From an uncultured Prevotellaceae bacterium (GTDB taxonomy: Bacteria > Bacteroidota > Bacteroidia > Bacteroidales > Bacteroidaceae): DNA of 64,000 bases. Made by a program: the position numbers and the translations under genes. The stretch covers positions 1 through 64,000 of the forward strand of contig UQST01000010.1 of NCBI GenBank assembly GCA_900543815.1, in the 5' to 3' direction. Within the stretch, counting starts at the first letter, position 1; every line of letters starts with the position of its first letter. Below are positions 36,470-45,474 of this stretch, in pieces. The notes beneath the pieces are model-generated. The model had not been told where the DNA came from, ran no database searches, and saw nothing but the letters and a program-made list of their open reading frames with translations.

Positions 36470-37273
36470 ATGGGACACATCAACGTGATAAAGGTGGGCG
36501 GAGCCGTGGTGGAGGACCCCGCGGCGCTGGCCAGCCTGCTCGACAACTTCGCACAGATACCCGGAGCCAAGGTGCTGGTGCATGGCGGCGGCCGCTCTGC
36601 CACACGCATAGCCGCATCGCTGGGCATCGAAAGCCACATGATAGGAGGCCGGCGCGTGACCGACGAGCAGATGCTGCAGGTGGTGACAATGGTCTATGGC
36701 GGCCTGGTGAACAAGAATGTGGTGGCATCGCTACAGCAAAGGGGCATCAATGCAGTGGGACTCACAGGAGCCGACATGAACCTGATGCTGAGCCACAAGC
36801 GTGCTCCCAAACAGATGAAGACGGACGACGGAAGCGTGCAGACCGTGGATTTCGGCTTCGTGGGCGATATTGACCGAGTAGATGGAGACATGCTCGCCAC
36901 CCTCATCAGCCAAGGGCTCGTGCCCGTAATGGCGCCTCTCACCCACGACGGAGAGGGGCATCTGCTCAACACCAATGCCGACACCATCGCCAGCCAGGTG
37001 GCTTGCGCACTCACACCACACTATGACGTGACACTCACATTCTGTTTCGAGAAGAAAGGAGTGCTGGCCAACCCCGATGACGAAGACAGTGTGATAAGCA
37101 ACATCAACGAGGCCGACTTCCACCGATATGTGGACGAAGGAGTCATCGCAGGCGGCATGAGGCCCAAACTCGAGAACTCGTTCGACGCCATACACCGCGG
37201 TGTGAATCAAGTCATAATCACTCGCGCCGACGACCCAGAAGGCAAGCAGGGAACTGTCATTAGAGAATTTTAA
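36470..37273 (+). CDS. argB: Acetylglutamate kinase
   Basis: A 267-residue amino-acid kinase catalysing the second step of arginine synthesis. The substrate and nucleotide motifs KVGGAVVEDP, VHGGGRSATR, GLTGADMNLM and NADTIASQVA, and the terminal GGMRPKLENSFDAIHRGV, match the family. It is followed directly by a terminator-type hairpin. Confidence 0.95.
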   Translation: MGHINVIKVGGAVVEDPAALASLLDNFAQIPGAKVLVHGGGRSATRIAASLGIESHMIGGRRVTDEQMLQVVTMVYGGLVNKNVVASLQQRGINAVGLTGADMNLMLSHKRAPKQMKTDDGSVQTVDFGFVGDIDRVDGDMLATLISQGLVPVMAPLTHDGEGHLLNTNADTIASQVACALTPHYDVTLTFCFEKKGVLANPDDEDSVISNINEADFHRYVDEGVIAGGMRPKLENSFDAIHRGVNQVIITRADDPEGKQGTVIREF

Positions 37274-37276
37274 CAC

Positions 37277-37311
37277 ATCAGGGCTGTAACATTTGCAGCC
37301 CTGATTCGTTT
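37277..37311 (+). terminator. Terminator of the topA-argB string
   Basis: A perfect 10-bp stem ATCAGGGCTG (37277-37286) and CAGCCCTGAT (37296-37305), 9-base loop, followed by TCGTTTACC. It lies four bases past the argB stop. Confidence 0.78.
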
Positions 37312-37327
37312 ACCTATATAGAGAGCA

Positions 37328-37834
37328 ATGCTGAATATCCTCTTCGAAAAAGATGTGCTGCCACTCAAAGACCGGTTCTACAGGCTGGCGCTGCGCATCA
37401 CACTGAACCCAGCCGAGGCTGAGGACGTGGTGCAAGAGACCCTCCTCAGGATATGGCAAGGCAGGGACAAGCTGGAGGACGCCGGTGAGATACAGGCATT
37501 CGGCTACACCGTGTGCCGGCGACTTGCACTCGACTGCGCCGGAAAGGCCGGTCATGGCAACGTCACACTCGACCTCGACAGGCACGACACAGCACTCACC
37601 CAGCCGTCCGAGCAGATGGACAGGCAGGAGCGGGTGGCTCTCATAAGGAAACTGATGGACAGTCTGCCCGAGACACAGCGCAGCATCATGCAGCTGAGAG
37701 ACATCGAGGGAAAGACCTACATAGAGATAGCAGACATCCTGCAACTGACCGAAGCACAAGTGAAGGTGTACCTGCACCGCGCCAGGACCAAGGTCAGGGA
37801 GCAGGCCGAGAAAATTGAGAAATATGGACTATAA
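37328..37834 (+). CDS. RNA polymerase ECF-type sigma factor
   Basis: A 168-residue protein with sigma region 2 (YRLALRITLNPAEAEDVVQETLLRIW) and region 4 (LPETQRSIMQLRDIEGKTYIEIADILQLTEAQVKVYLHRAR). It directs RNA polymerase to an unknown regulon. The following membrane-protein gene overlaps it by 11 bases, which suggests a coupled partner or anti-sigma factor. No promoter is obvious in the 22 bases after the argB terminator. Confidence 0.92.
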   Translation: MLNILFEKDVLPLKDRFYRLALRITLNPAEAEDVVQETLLRIWQGRDKLEDAGEIQAFGYTVCRRLALDCAGKAGHGNVTLDLDRHDTALTQPSEQMDRQERVALIRKLMDSLPETQRSIMQLRDIEGKTYIEIADILQLTEAQVKVYLHRARTKVREQAEKIEKYGL

Positions 37835-38315
37835 GTACATTGAGCAACTGTTGGAGCGCTACTGGGCGTGCGAGACCACGCTGGAAGAGGAGCAGATACT
37901 GCGTGCCTTCTTCCTGCAAGAGAACCTCCCCAGCCACCTGAGCGCCTACAGGGACATATTCGCCCTGCAGGACGGACAGGCACAGCCTCATCTCTCGGCC
38001 GACTTCGACCGCCGCATGATGGAACTGATAGGCGAGGAGGAGAAGCCCGCACAGGTATTCCACGCTCACCGCATCACCTTCCGCCACCGCCTGCGCCCCC
38101 TCTATCAGGCTGCGGGACTCGTGGCACTGCTGCTCACAATAGGCACGGCAGCACAGCACAGCATGGTCACCGATGACGACCACACGCAGCCCGCCTACGC
38201 CGCCACAGAGAAGCCCGACAGCCAGGAGAACGCCTACATGGCCATCCCCAACCAGCAGTCGGCATCGCTGCAAGGCACCGCCACGCCAGCCGATACGCTG
38301 GAGCACAAGCGGTGA
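37824..38315 (+). CDS. Single-pass membrane partner of the sigma factor, function unknown
   Basis: A 163-residue protein from the ATG at 37824 (an in-frame TTG lies 9 bases earlier). The cytoplasmic N-terminus (YIEQLLERYWACETTLEEEQILRAFFLQ) is helical and acidic, followed by one membrane segment at about 94-111 (YQAAGLVALLLTIGTAAQ) and a short periplasmic tail. That layout and the 11-base overlap with the sigma gene suit an anti-sigma factor. No ZAS zinc motif is seen, so the role is inferred from context. Confidence 0.78.
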   Translation: MDYKYIEQLLERYWACETTLEEEQILRAFFLQENLPSHLSAYRDIFALQDGQAQPHLSADFDRRMMELIGEEEKPAQVFHAHRITFRHRLRPLYQAAGLVALLLTIGTAAQHSMVTDDDHTQPAYAATEKPDSQENAYMAIPNQQSASLQGTATPADTLEHKR

Positions 38316-38498
38316 AACACAGAATCATTTCTATTGCTTTTTCTAAAATAAAACAATTTAATGCTTACACAATGTCCTGACACCGAGAAGGCAGCGGCCT
38401 GAGAAAGTCAAGAACAATGCATGACGACATTCCGAAGGGAAGCTTGTAACACGCTGCGAAGCATGACAGCCTCACTCAAAGTACAAGAGACATTACAT

Positions 38499-38533
38499 AA
38501 GATGAGCGGCCGCGAGGTCGCTCATCTTGTCGT
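38499..38533 (+). terminator. Terminator-like hairpin
   Basis: A perfect 10-bp stem AAGATGAGCG (38499-38508) and CGCTCATCTT (38519-38528), followed by GTCGTTTTGG. It lies 184 bases past the sigma partner gene. Confidence 0.68.
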
Positions 38534-38819
38534 TTTGGCCCTTCCCTCATCCACAGCAGCCATCTCCCAGACACCGCGCCCGGCATTACTGCCCGATGCA
38601 TGGCACCGTCCCCTATTCCATTTTCCGCACTACGAACCAAAGCGAAGCACTGCCCCGACCTACACCCACGATTTAGAGCAGATGCACCCCAAGGCGCATG
38701 CCAGGGATGACAGAGGGTCAATGCTGTCAAATGACAGGCCCCAAAGCAGCCCGGGAGGCGGCAGCACCGACGGTCTTTCGGCGCAGCCCACCGCACCGCA
38801 CCATTTCCTGGCAGAAAAC

Positions 38820-38897
38820 GCAACGCGGTGCATTGGCCATCGCAGCGCGCTCCTCAGCTCATCGCAGCGTGCTGCGACGGACATCGCACCGCAGTGC
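38820..38897. repeat. 22-bp-phased palindromic array 5 (4 units)
   Basis: Cores at 38820 (GCAACGCGGTGC), 38842 (GCAGCGCGCTCC), 38864 (GCAGCGTGCTGC) and 38886 (GCACCGCAGTGC), exactly 22 bp apart. Outer units are mutual near-complements. Confidence 0.92.
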
Positions 38898-39221
38898 ACA
38901 AAAATGAAGAAAACAGTAAAGAATTCCCGACTGGGCATTTCACCATCTCACGAAAGGTCATCGTACACCTTCCCCACTCTGCAGCAGGGACCCGTGGCAA
39001 GGCATTTCCATTCCCCAGGGAACCGCCTCCGAGAGTCATCGCACAGCACGCGAGCCGTGGAACTCGTCGCGATGCTGTGGAGGAGGGACGGCCTCACGAG
39101 AGGCGCCACACAGCCCGTCGGGAACCGTTTCTCCCCTTTGGGGAGAGAGGGCAGGCATGCCAACCTCCCGACTTTTTGCATTTTCCCCGTACAAGACACC
39201 CTTTTATTCATCGTAAAGCAC

Positions 39222-39229
39222 TATCTTTG
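39222..39229 (+). promoter_or_regulatory. Promoter -7 box for GH2
   Basis: TATCTTTG, implying a leader of about 140 bases before the ATG at 39376. Confidence 0.78.
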
Positions 39230-39316
39230 CGGACACGCGGGAGAGCGGCCGTGCGTAGGCACCGACGCAAGGACTACGCCCAGACACAATCCCAGCGGAC
39301 ACACGGGAGAGCGGCC
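39229..39316 (+). repeat. 22-bp direct duplication in the GH2 leader
   Basis: Two 22-mers (39229-39250 and 39295-39316), both ending ACGGGAGAGCGGCC or its single variant, lie 66 bp apart within the predicted untranslated leader. Confidence 0.8.
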
Positions 39317-39375
39317 TGCCGAGAGGGCAAGCCCTGCCGTCCCACACTCAGAAAACATTAAACAACACTATATAC

Positions 39376-42300
39376 ATGAGAAAAAAGATGATTTCACTGG
39401 CTCTCGTCCTTTCTGCCACCCTGATGGCTGGGGCAGAGACACTTGACGGATTCCTCTACGAGAAGGTCTCCGCGCCCGACGGCACCGAATGGCAATCCCC
39501 CGAGCGCCTGTCTCTCAACAAGGAGCAGCCGCGCGCCTACATGTTCCCCTTCGCCTCCACCGACGAGGCCAAGAAGGTTCTGCCCGAGGGAAGCACCTAC
39601 TACCAGACCCTCGACGGTACGTGGAAGTTCCACTGGGTGGCCACTCCCGAGGAGCGTCCACGCGACTTCTTCGAACCCTCTTACGATGTGACAGCATGGG
39701 ACGACATACAGGTGCCCGGCTGCTGGAACGTGCAGGGACTGCGCAAGGACGGCACCATGAAATGGGGTGTGCCCATCTACGTCAACCAGCCCGTCATCTT
39801 CTACCACGAGGTGAAGGTGGGCGACTGGAAGGAGGGAGTGATGCGCGAGCCCAAGGACAAGCGCTACACCACCTACAAGTACCGCAACGAAGTGGGTTCC
39901 TACCGCCGCTCGTTCACCCTGCCCAAGGAGTGGAAGGGACGCCACATATACGTCAACTTCGACGGCGTAGATAGCTTCTTCTACCTGTGGATCAACGGTC
40001 AGTACGTGGGTTTCAGCAAGAACAGCCGCAACACAGCCTCGTTCGACATCACCCCCTACGTGCAGAAGGGTGAGAACACAATGGCAGTGGAGGTATATCG
40101 CAGCAGCGACGGTTCGTTCCTGGAGTCGCAGGACATGTTCCGCCTGCCCGGCATCATCCGCAGCACCTACCTCACTGCCATGCCCGAGCTGCAGGTGCGC
40201 GACATGGCCGTAAGGACACTGCGTGCCGATGCCAACGAGGCCACCGTGAAGGTGGATGTGCAGGTGCGCTCGATGGGCAAGAAGGTGCCCGCCTTCACCA
40301 TCAACCATGAGGTATATCCCGTGAAGCTCTACACCGACGACACCGAGCCCATCGCAGCATCGGTAAGAGACGCTGCCAACGACGGCATCATCACCCTCAA
40401 GAACCCCCGCATGTGGAGTGCCGAGGAGCCCTGGAGATACGTGCTGGTAACCACGCTGAAGGATAAGAAGGGCCGCACAATCGACTGCACGAGCACCTAC
40501 TTCGGCGTACGCACCGTGGAGATACGCGACACCAAGGCCGAGGAGGACGAGTTCCACATGGCAGGACGCTACTTCTATGTAAACAACAAGCCCGTCAAGC
40601 TGAAGGGCGTGAACCGCCACGAGACCAACCCCACCACGGGCCACACCATCTCACGCGAGCAGATGGAGCATGAGGTAATGCTCATGAAGCAGGGCAACAT
40701 CAACCACGTGCGCCTCTCGCACTACAGCAACGACCCCTACTGGTACTACCTCTCCGACAAGTACGGCCTCTATCTGGAGGACGAGTGCAACATTGAGAGC
40801 CACCAGTATTACTATGGCAAAGAGTCTCTCTCGCACCCGGCCGAGTGGAAGAACGCCCATGTGGCACGCAACATGGAGATGGTGCATGCCCACGTCAACC
40901 ACCCGAGCATTGTCATCTGGTCGCTTGGCAACGAGGCCGGACCGGGCGAGAACTTCGTGGCTGCCTATAAGGCCATCAAGGACTACGACGCCAGCCGACC
41001 CGTACAATACGAGCGCAACAACGACATCGTGGATATGGGTTCCAACCAGTACCCCAGTGTGTCGTGGGTACAATACGTGGTCAAGGGCAAGGCCGGCATC
41101 AAGTATCCCTTCCACATATCCGAATACGCGCACTCCATGGGCAACTCCTTGGGCAACCTCATCGATTACTGGGATGCCATCGAGAGCAGTAACTTCCTGT
41201 GCGGAGGCGCTATCTGGGACTGGGTTGACCAGGCCATCGACACCTACACCGCCGATGGGACATGCTACATGGGCTATGGCGGCGACCACGGAGACTGGCC
41301 CAATGACGGCATGTTCTGCATGAACGGTGTCATGCTGCCCGACCTGAGCCCCAAGCCACAGTACTTCGAGGTGAAGAAAGTATATCAGAACGTGGGTGTG
41401 CACGCCACCAAGGACGGCCGCTCACTGGTCATCTTCAACAAGAACTACTTCACTCCCCTCGACTATGACGTCACTTACCGCACCGAGATAGACGGCCGCG
41501 TGATAGCCAGCGGCAAGCTGGAGGGTGTGAGCGGACTGGCCGCACGTGACTCTGTGACCGTCCCCTTCCCCAGTGGCAGCTGCATGCAGCCCGACGCGCT
41601 CACCACTGTAGAGTTCTGTCTCAAGCAGGACATGCCTTGGGGCAAGAAGGGTTTTGTGCAGATGGCAGAGCAGATAGACATGCAGGACTTCAAGGCTCCC
41701 GCAGCCAAGCAGGACATCGCCCAGGCAGCAGCAGGCCACAAGGCAGCCAGCATGAAGCAGGACGAGAAGGGCATCACCGTCAGCGGCGATGGCTTCGAAG
41801 TGCGCTTCGACAATGCCAGCGGCAGCATCAGCACCCTCACCTACGGTGCCGAGAAGGTGCTCACAGAGGGCAACGGTCCCCGCCTCGATGCACTGCGTGC
41901 TCCCACCGACAATGACAACTGGGCCCGCAATGCATGGTTCAAGAACGGACTCCACTGCCTGGCACACACCACCCAGGGCGCTCCTGTGGTGCAGCAAGGC
42001 AAGGACGGTTCGGTGAGCATCATCTACCACATCTACAGCCAGGGCACCCACGAGGGCCAGCTGGAGCTCCGTCCGGGCAAGGCCGGCAACCCCTACACAG
42101 GCGTGAAACAGGGTCGCGCTCTCACCGAGAACGACTTCCACTTCCTCAACACACTGGCCTACACCGTTTATCCCGACGGTTCCATCACCATGGCAAGCAG
42201 CATCGTGTCCAGCGACCCCAGCCTTGTGCTGCCCCGTCTAGGCTATGTGATGAAGCTCGCACAGCAGTATGACCAGTACACCTACTTCGGCCGTGGCCCG

Positions 42301-43410
42301 CTCAACAACTATGCCGACCGCAAGACAGGCTCCTTCGTAGGCCTCTACAAGAGCACTGTGGCCGACCAGTTCGTGGATTTCCCCAAGCCCCAGAGCATGG
42401 GTAACCGCGAGGAGGTACGCTGGTGTGCACTCACCAACAAGCAGGGAGCAGGCATACAGGTGGTGGCTTCCGACCGCATGAGCACATCGGCTCTGCCCTG
42501 GAGCGCAATGCAGATGACACTCGCCGAACACCCCTTCGAGCTGCCCAAGAGCGACGGCAACTACCTGCACCTGGACTGCCAGGTGACCGGACTTGGCGGC
42601 AACAGCTGCGGCCAGGGCGGCCCTCTGGAGCACGACAGAGTGATGGGCGACCGCCATCAGATGAAGCTCATCATCCGTCCCGTGAAGGCCGGCACCGACC
42701 TGGTGGCACAGTCCCACGTGACCAGCAGCCAGGAGTGCCCCCTCACCATCACCCGTGACCGTGCAGGCCGAGTGACCGTGACCGGCGACACCAAGGTGGC
42801 CTCACCCAGCAACATATGCTACACCGTGGCCTCACCCAATGCCAAGAAGGGCAAACTGAAGGTGCAGACCCACAAGGCTGGCAGCGAGCCTCTGACCATC
42901 GACATGCGCGCCGGCGGTACCGTGACAGCATGGTACGAGGGTCAGGAGGGACTGCAGACCAGCGTCACCTACCAGCGTGTGGAGAGCGTGCCAGTGACCA
43001 TCGCCTACGTGAGCTCACAGGAGGATCCCAACGGCGAGGTGGCTGCTAACCTGGTGGATGGCGACCCCGCCACCATATGGCACACTATGTACAGCATCAC
43101 GGTGCCCAAATTCCCGCACTGGGTGGACTTTGACTGTGGCGAGATGAAGACCATGAAGGGATTCACCTACCTGCCTCGTCAGGACGGCGCAGCCAACGGT
43201 AACATCAAGGGCTACCGCGTGCAGGTGAGCAAGGACGGCAAGAACTGGAGCGACCCAGTGAGCCAGGGCGAGTTTGCCAACAACCTCAAGGAGAAGCGCG
43301 TGCTCTTCGGCCAGCCACAGCAGGCCCGTTACCTGCGCTTCACAGCACTCTCCAACCACCAGGGCAACGACTTTGCCAGCGGTGCCGAGTTCAATGTGCT
43401 GGCCGAGTAA
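39376..43410 (+). CDS. Beta-galactosidase-type glycoside hydrolase family 2 with F5/8 (discoidin) domain
   Basis: A 1,344-residue exported enzyme (signal peptide MRKKMISLALVLSATLMAGA). The order is GH2 sugar-binding domain (about 75-260), immunoglobulin-like domain, TIM barrel (about 350-660), beta-galactosidase small-chain domain (about 800-1,065), linker, and a C-terminal discoidin-type carbohydrate-binding domain (about 1,205-1,344). Acid/base Glu520 is in WSLGNEAGPG and nucleophile Glu583 in HISEYAHSMGNS, as in LacZ. It acts on terminal beta-galactose of host or plant glycans; substrate is not fixed. Promoter TATCTTTG is at 39222 and a terminator at 43509. Confidence 0.95.
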   Translation: MRKKMISLALVLSATLMAGAETLDGFLYEKVSAPDGTEWQSPERLSLNKEQPRAYMFPFASTDEAKKVLPEGSTYYQTLDGTWKFHWVATPEERPRDFFEPSYDVTAWDDIQVPGCWNVQGLRKDGTMKWGVPIYVNQPVIFYHEVKVGDWKEGVMREPKDKRYTTYKYRNEVGSYRRSFTLPKEWKGRHIYVNFDGVDSFFYLWINGQYVGFSKNSRNTASFDITPYVQKGENTMAVEVYRSSDGSFLESQDMFRLPGIIRSTYLTAMPELQVRDMAVRTLRADANEATVKVDVQVRSMGKKVPAFTINHEVYPVKLYTDDTEPIAASVRDAANDGIITLKNPRMWSAEEPWRYVLVTTLKDKKGRTIDCTSTYFGVRTVEIRDTKAEEDEFHMAGRYFYVNNKPVKLKGVNRHETNPTTGHTISREQMEHEVMLMKQGNINHVRLSHYSNDPYWYYLSDKYGLYLEDECNIESHQYYYGKESLSHPAEWKNAHVARNMEMVHAHVNHPSIVIWSLGNEAGPGENFVAAYKAIKDYDASRPVQYERNNDIVDMGSNQYPSVSWVQYVVKGKAGIKYPFHISEYAHSMGNSLGNLIDYWDAIESSNFLCGGAIWDWVDQAIDTYTADGTCYMGYGGDHGDWPNDGMFCMNGVMLPDLSPKPQYFEVKKVYQNVGVHATKDGRSLVIFNKNYFTPLDYDVTYRTEIDGRVIASGKLEGVSGLAARDSVTVPFPSGSCMQPDALTTVEFCLKQDMPWGKKGFVQMAEQIDMQDFKAPAAKQDIAQAAAGHKAASMKQDEKGITVSGDGFEVRFDNASGSISTLTYGAEKVLTEGNGPRLDALRAPTDNDNWARNAWFKNGLHCLAHTTQGAPVVQQGKDGSVSIIYHIYSQGTHEGQLELRPGKAGNPYTGVKQGRALTENDFHFLNTLAYTVYPDGSITMASSIVSSDPSLVLPRLGYVMKLAQQYDQYTYFGRGPLNNYADRKTGSFVGLYKSTVADQFVDFPKPQSMGNREEVRWCALTNKQGAGIQVVASDRMSTSALPWSAMQMTLAEHPFELPKSDGNYLHLDCQVTGLGGNSCGQGGPLEHDRVMGDRHQMKLIIRPVKAGTDLVAQSHVTSSQECPLTITRDRAGRVTVTGDTKVASPSNICYTVASPNAKKGKLKVQTHKAGSEPLTIDMRAGGTVTAWYEGQEGLQTSVTYQRVESVPVTIAYVSSQEDPNGEVAANLVDGDPATIWHTMYSITVPKFPHWVDFDCGEMKTMKGFTYLPRQDGAANGNIKGYRVQVSKDGKNWSDPVSQGEFANNLKEKRVLFGQPQQARYLRFTALSNHQGNDFASGAEFNVLAE

Positions 43411-43508
43411 TGACTGTACCATATATATATAATGTGCAGCATGTGCCGGTGCACGACAGTCCCTGGCACTTCACACTGCAATGGGGATTATATATAAATG
43501 ACACAAAG

Positions 43509-43540
43509 GTCCCGTCCGCAGCTGCGGGCGGGACTCTTGT
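43509..43540 (+). terminator. Terminator of GH2
   Basis: A long self-complementary segment GTCCCGTCCGCAG / CTGCGGGCGGGAC (43509-43534), followed by TCTTGTTATC. Confidence 0.72.
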
Positions 43541-43693
43541 TATCGGCCTGACTGACATTCCGCGGGGGCAAGGCCGTGATGCCGCACAGCATCGGGCAAC
43601 CCCATGAGAAGCTTTCACCACAACCAGAGAGACTGGTGCACATGCCGGCTTGCGGCACCGCCCCACACCAGGCAGTATTCCCAGACAAATGGC

Positions 43694-43771
43694 ACAGAGC
43701 GGTGCACAGGCCATCGCAGCACGCTGCACAGGCCATCGCAGCGCACTGCATAGGGACACGCAGCGCACTGC
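43694..43771. repeat. 22-bp-phased palindromic array 6 (4 units)
   Basis: Cores at 43694 (ACAGAGCGGTGC), 43716 (GCAGCACGCTGC), 43738 and 43760 (GCAGCGCACTGC), exactly 22 bp apart. Confidence 0.92.
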
Positions 43772-43878
43772 GCCCTGACACGGCTGCCGGCTGCCGCCTC
43801 CACAGCACCCGCCTTCACGGAGATACCCACCCCGCGCATTCATGTTCATCTTACTGCCCAAGAAACCCATTTACCACT

Positions 43879-44697
43879 ATGAAACAGATTTCCATCACAC
43901 TGCTCCTGCTCACCATGCTGGCCGGGAGCACCTGGGGAGAAACCATCCCCGCCTGCCTGCAGGGCGACCACGGACGCCTGGCAGCAGTCATCCAGAGACC
44001 CGCCAATACACAGCACAAGCGCATCCCGCTGGTCATCATCTGCCACGGATTCACTGCCGACAAGGAAGGAAACCTGCTGCGCGTACTGGCCGACAGCCTG
44101 GAGGCACACGGCATAGCCTCTATCCGCTTTGACTTCAACGGGCACGGACAGAGCGAGGGACGCTTCGAGGACATGACCGTACCCAATGAGATAAAGGATG
44201 CCATGCAGGTGGTGGCCTATGCCAAGAATCTTCCATGGGTGGGCAAAGTGGTGCTGGCAGGACACTCCCAAGGCGGTGTGGTGACAGCCATGACAGCCGG
44301 CATGCTGGGCAAGAGCGAGGTGGCAGGGCGCATCCTGCTGGCTCCGGCAGCCGTGCTGCGCGACGATGCCCTGAGGGGCAACACCTTCGGCGCACAGTAT
44401 GACCCGTCCGACCCGCCCCAGAGTGTACTCTTGTGGGGAGGCCGCAGGCTGGGAGGGGAGTTCATCCGCACAGCCGTGTCGCTCCCCATCTACCAGATGG
44501 CACGCCGCTACAGAGGCCCCCAACTGGTCATCCACGGCGAGGCCGACCGCATCGTGCCCTACACCTATGGCGAACGCTTCCACGAGGAGAGCCGCAAGAG
44601 CCGCTTTGTGCTCATGCCCGGAGCCGACCACGGACTGGGCGGGAGAGAGGCACAAGTGGCCTCGCTCTGCGTGAAGTGGGTAGAGAAAATACTTTAG
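43879..44697 (+). CDS. Exported alpha/beta hydrolase, cinnamoyl/feruloyl-esterase-like
   Basis: A 272-residue protein from the ATG at 43879 (signal peptide MKQISITLLLLTMLAGSTWG); the longer frame runs into repeat DNA. The catalytic triad is Ser130 (GHSQGG), Asp223 (GEADRIV) and His251 (GADHGLG). The block VIICHGFTADKEGNLLRVLADSLE then FDFNGHGQSEGRFEDMTV and LLAPAAVLRDDALRGNTFG resembles characterised cinnamoyl esterases of lactobacilli and rumen bacteria. Such enzymes free ferulate or coumarate from plant hemicellulose, which fits the nearby hydrolases. Substrate specificity is inference. It converges with the dipeptidase gene, only 19 bases apart. Confidence 0.86.
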   Translation: MKQISITLLLLTMLAGSTWGETIPACLQGDHGRLAAVIQRPANTQHKRIPLVIICHGFTADKEGNLLRVLADSLEAHGIASIRFDFNGHGQSEGRFEDMTVPNEIKDAMQVVAYAKNLPWVGKVVLAGHSQGGVVTAMTAGMLGKSEVAGRILLAPAAVLRDDALRGNTFGAQYDPSDPPQSVLLWGGRRLGGEFIRTAVSLPIYQMARRYRGPQLVIHGEADRIVPYTYGERFHEESRKSRFVLMPGADHGLGGREAQVASLCVKWVEKIL

Positions 44698-44716
44698 GTA
44701 AAAGGTATAAAGGCAC

Positions 44717-45400
44717 TCAGCGGATGACTTTATACCGGGCGCGGGCCTGGGCCCTGGTGATGAGATTGAAGTGCCACCACTCTGTGCGCAGCGGCGTGAA
44801 GCCTGCCTGGCGCATCACCGAGCGCAAGAGCTGGCGGTTACGTTGGGCTTCGCGGCTGATGATACCCCGCTTCACCAGGGCATCCTCCTGGTCGATGTGC
44901 GCTTCGCGGCCCAGATGATCGACCTTCGTACCCATGTCCAGAGTGTCCCCCGTCAGGGCATCGCACAGCGTGATATCCACTGCCATGCCATAGTTGTGCA
45001 GCCCTCCGCCGTTGCGCGGATTGCTCACATAGTTCTGCTGCGGCGTTCCGGCCACCACCCTCCACATCTTCGCCTGCACCGACATAGGCCTGGTGGCGTC
45101 ATATATCTTCAGACTGAGGTCGGGTCTGCGCCGCTGGAGCAACCGCTGCGCCTCGCACAGGGCCTTGGCGGCACGCGGATGCAGGAGTGCCTCACGCAGG
45201 TCGGTGTAGAGCACCTGCCCTGTGAAGTTGTCGGCGCGGCTGTACATCAGGCTCACCCTGATGGTGCTGTCCAGCGTGGCGATATCCACCATCCCCTGCG
45301 CCTCCATGCTCTGCGCCGTGGCACTCTTCTGCGCACGCAGGGGGAGGCACGGCAGCACAACGAGAGCCGCAAGTAGCCACACCAGCCGGCCCCGCGCCAT
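44717..45400 (-). CDS. VanX/DdpX-like D-Ala-D-Ala dipeptidase (M15D)
   Basis: A 227-residue protein when started at the ATG at 45400, which opens a clean signal peptide (MARGRLVWLLAALVVLPCLPLRAQ). A GTG at 45478 would overlap the asparaginase stop by four bases and add 26 residues, and an ATG at 45448 is also possible. Zinc ligands appear in GGGLHNYGMAVDITL (SxHxxGxAxD type) and EWWHF, with KIYDATRPMSVQAKMW before them. The family cleaves D-alanyl-D-alanine; exported versions likely recycle wall dipeptides. No vanHA genes are near, so this is not a vancomycin cluster. Confidence 0.88.
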   Translation of the reverse strand: MARGRLVWLLAALVVLPCLPLRAQKSATAQSMEAQGMVDIATLDSTIRVSLMYSRADNFTGQVLYTDLREALLHPRAAKALCEAQRLLQRRRPDLSLKIYDATRPMSVQAKMWRVVAGTPQQNYVSNPRNGGGLHNYGMAVDITLCDALTGDTLDMGTKVDHLGREAHIDQEDALVKRGIISREAQRNRQLLRSVMRQAGFTPLRTEWWHFNLITRAQARARYKVIR

Positions 45401-45474
45401 TGCCCGGGCATGCCTTGTGGCTTTGTCATGTAATAGGTTTCCGTTCATATTGTCCATCCATCGGCCTGAGGCAG

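Larger units (their letters stand above)
38316..39375. other. Long intergenic stretch between sigma partner and GH2
   Basis: 1,060 bases without a convincing gene. It holds a hairpin at 38499-38528, the palindromic array at 38820-38897, the GH2 promoter at 39222, and a GH2 leader with duplicated 22-mers. The AT-rich 38330-38500 part ends in the hairpin and could be a small RNA, but no known RNA family is recognised. Confidence 0.6.
43411..43878. other. Intergenic stretch between GH2 and the esterase-like gene
   Basis: Holds a TATATATATAATGTG island at 43420-43434, the terminator at 43509-43540 and the palindromic array at 43694-43771. No gene or clear promoter is seen. Confidence 0.7.

Noticed and set aside
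38421..38460. Possible SRP RNA (CCGAAGGGAAG segment)
   Set aside because: The GGAA-type apical loop and asymmetric internal loop of SRP domain IV are not matched.
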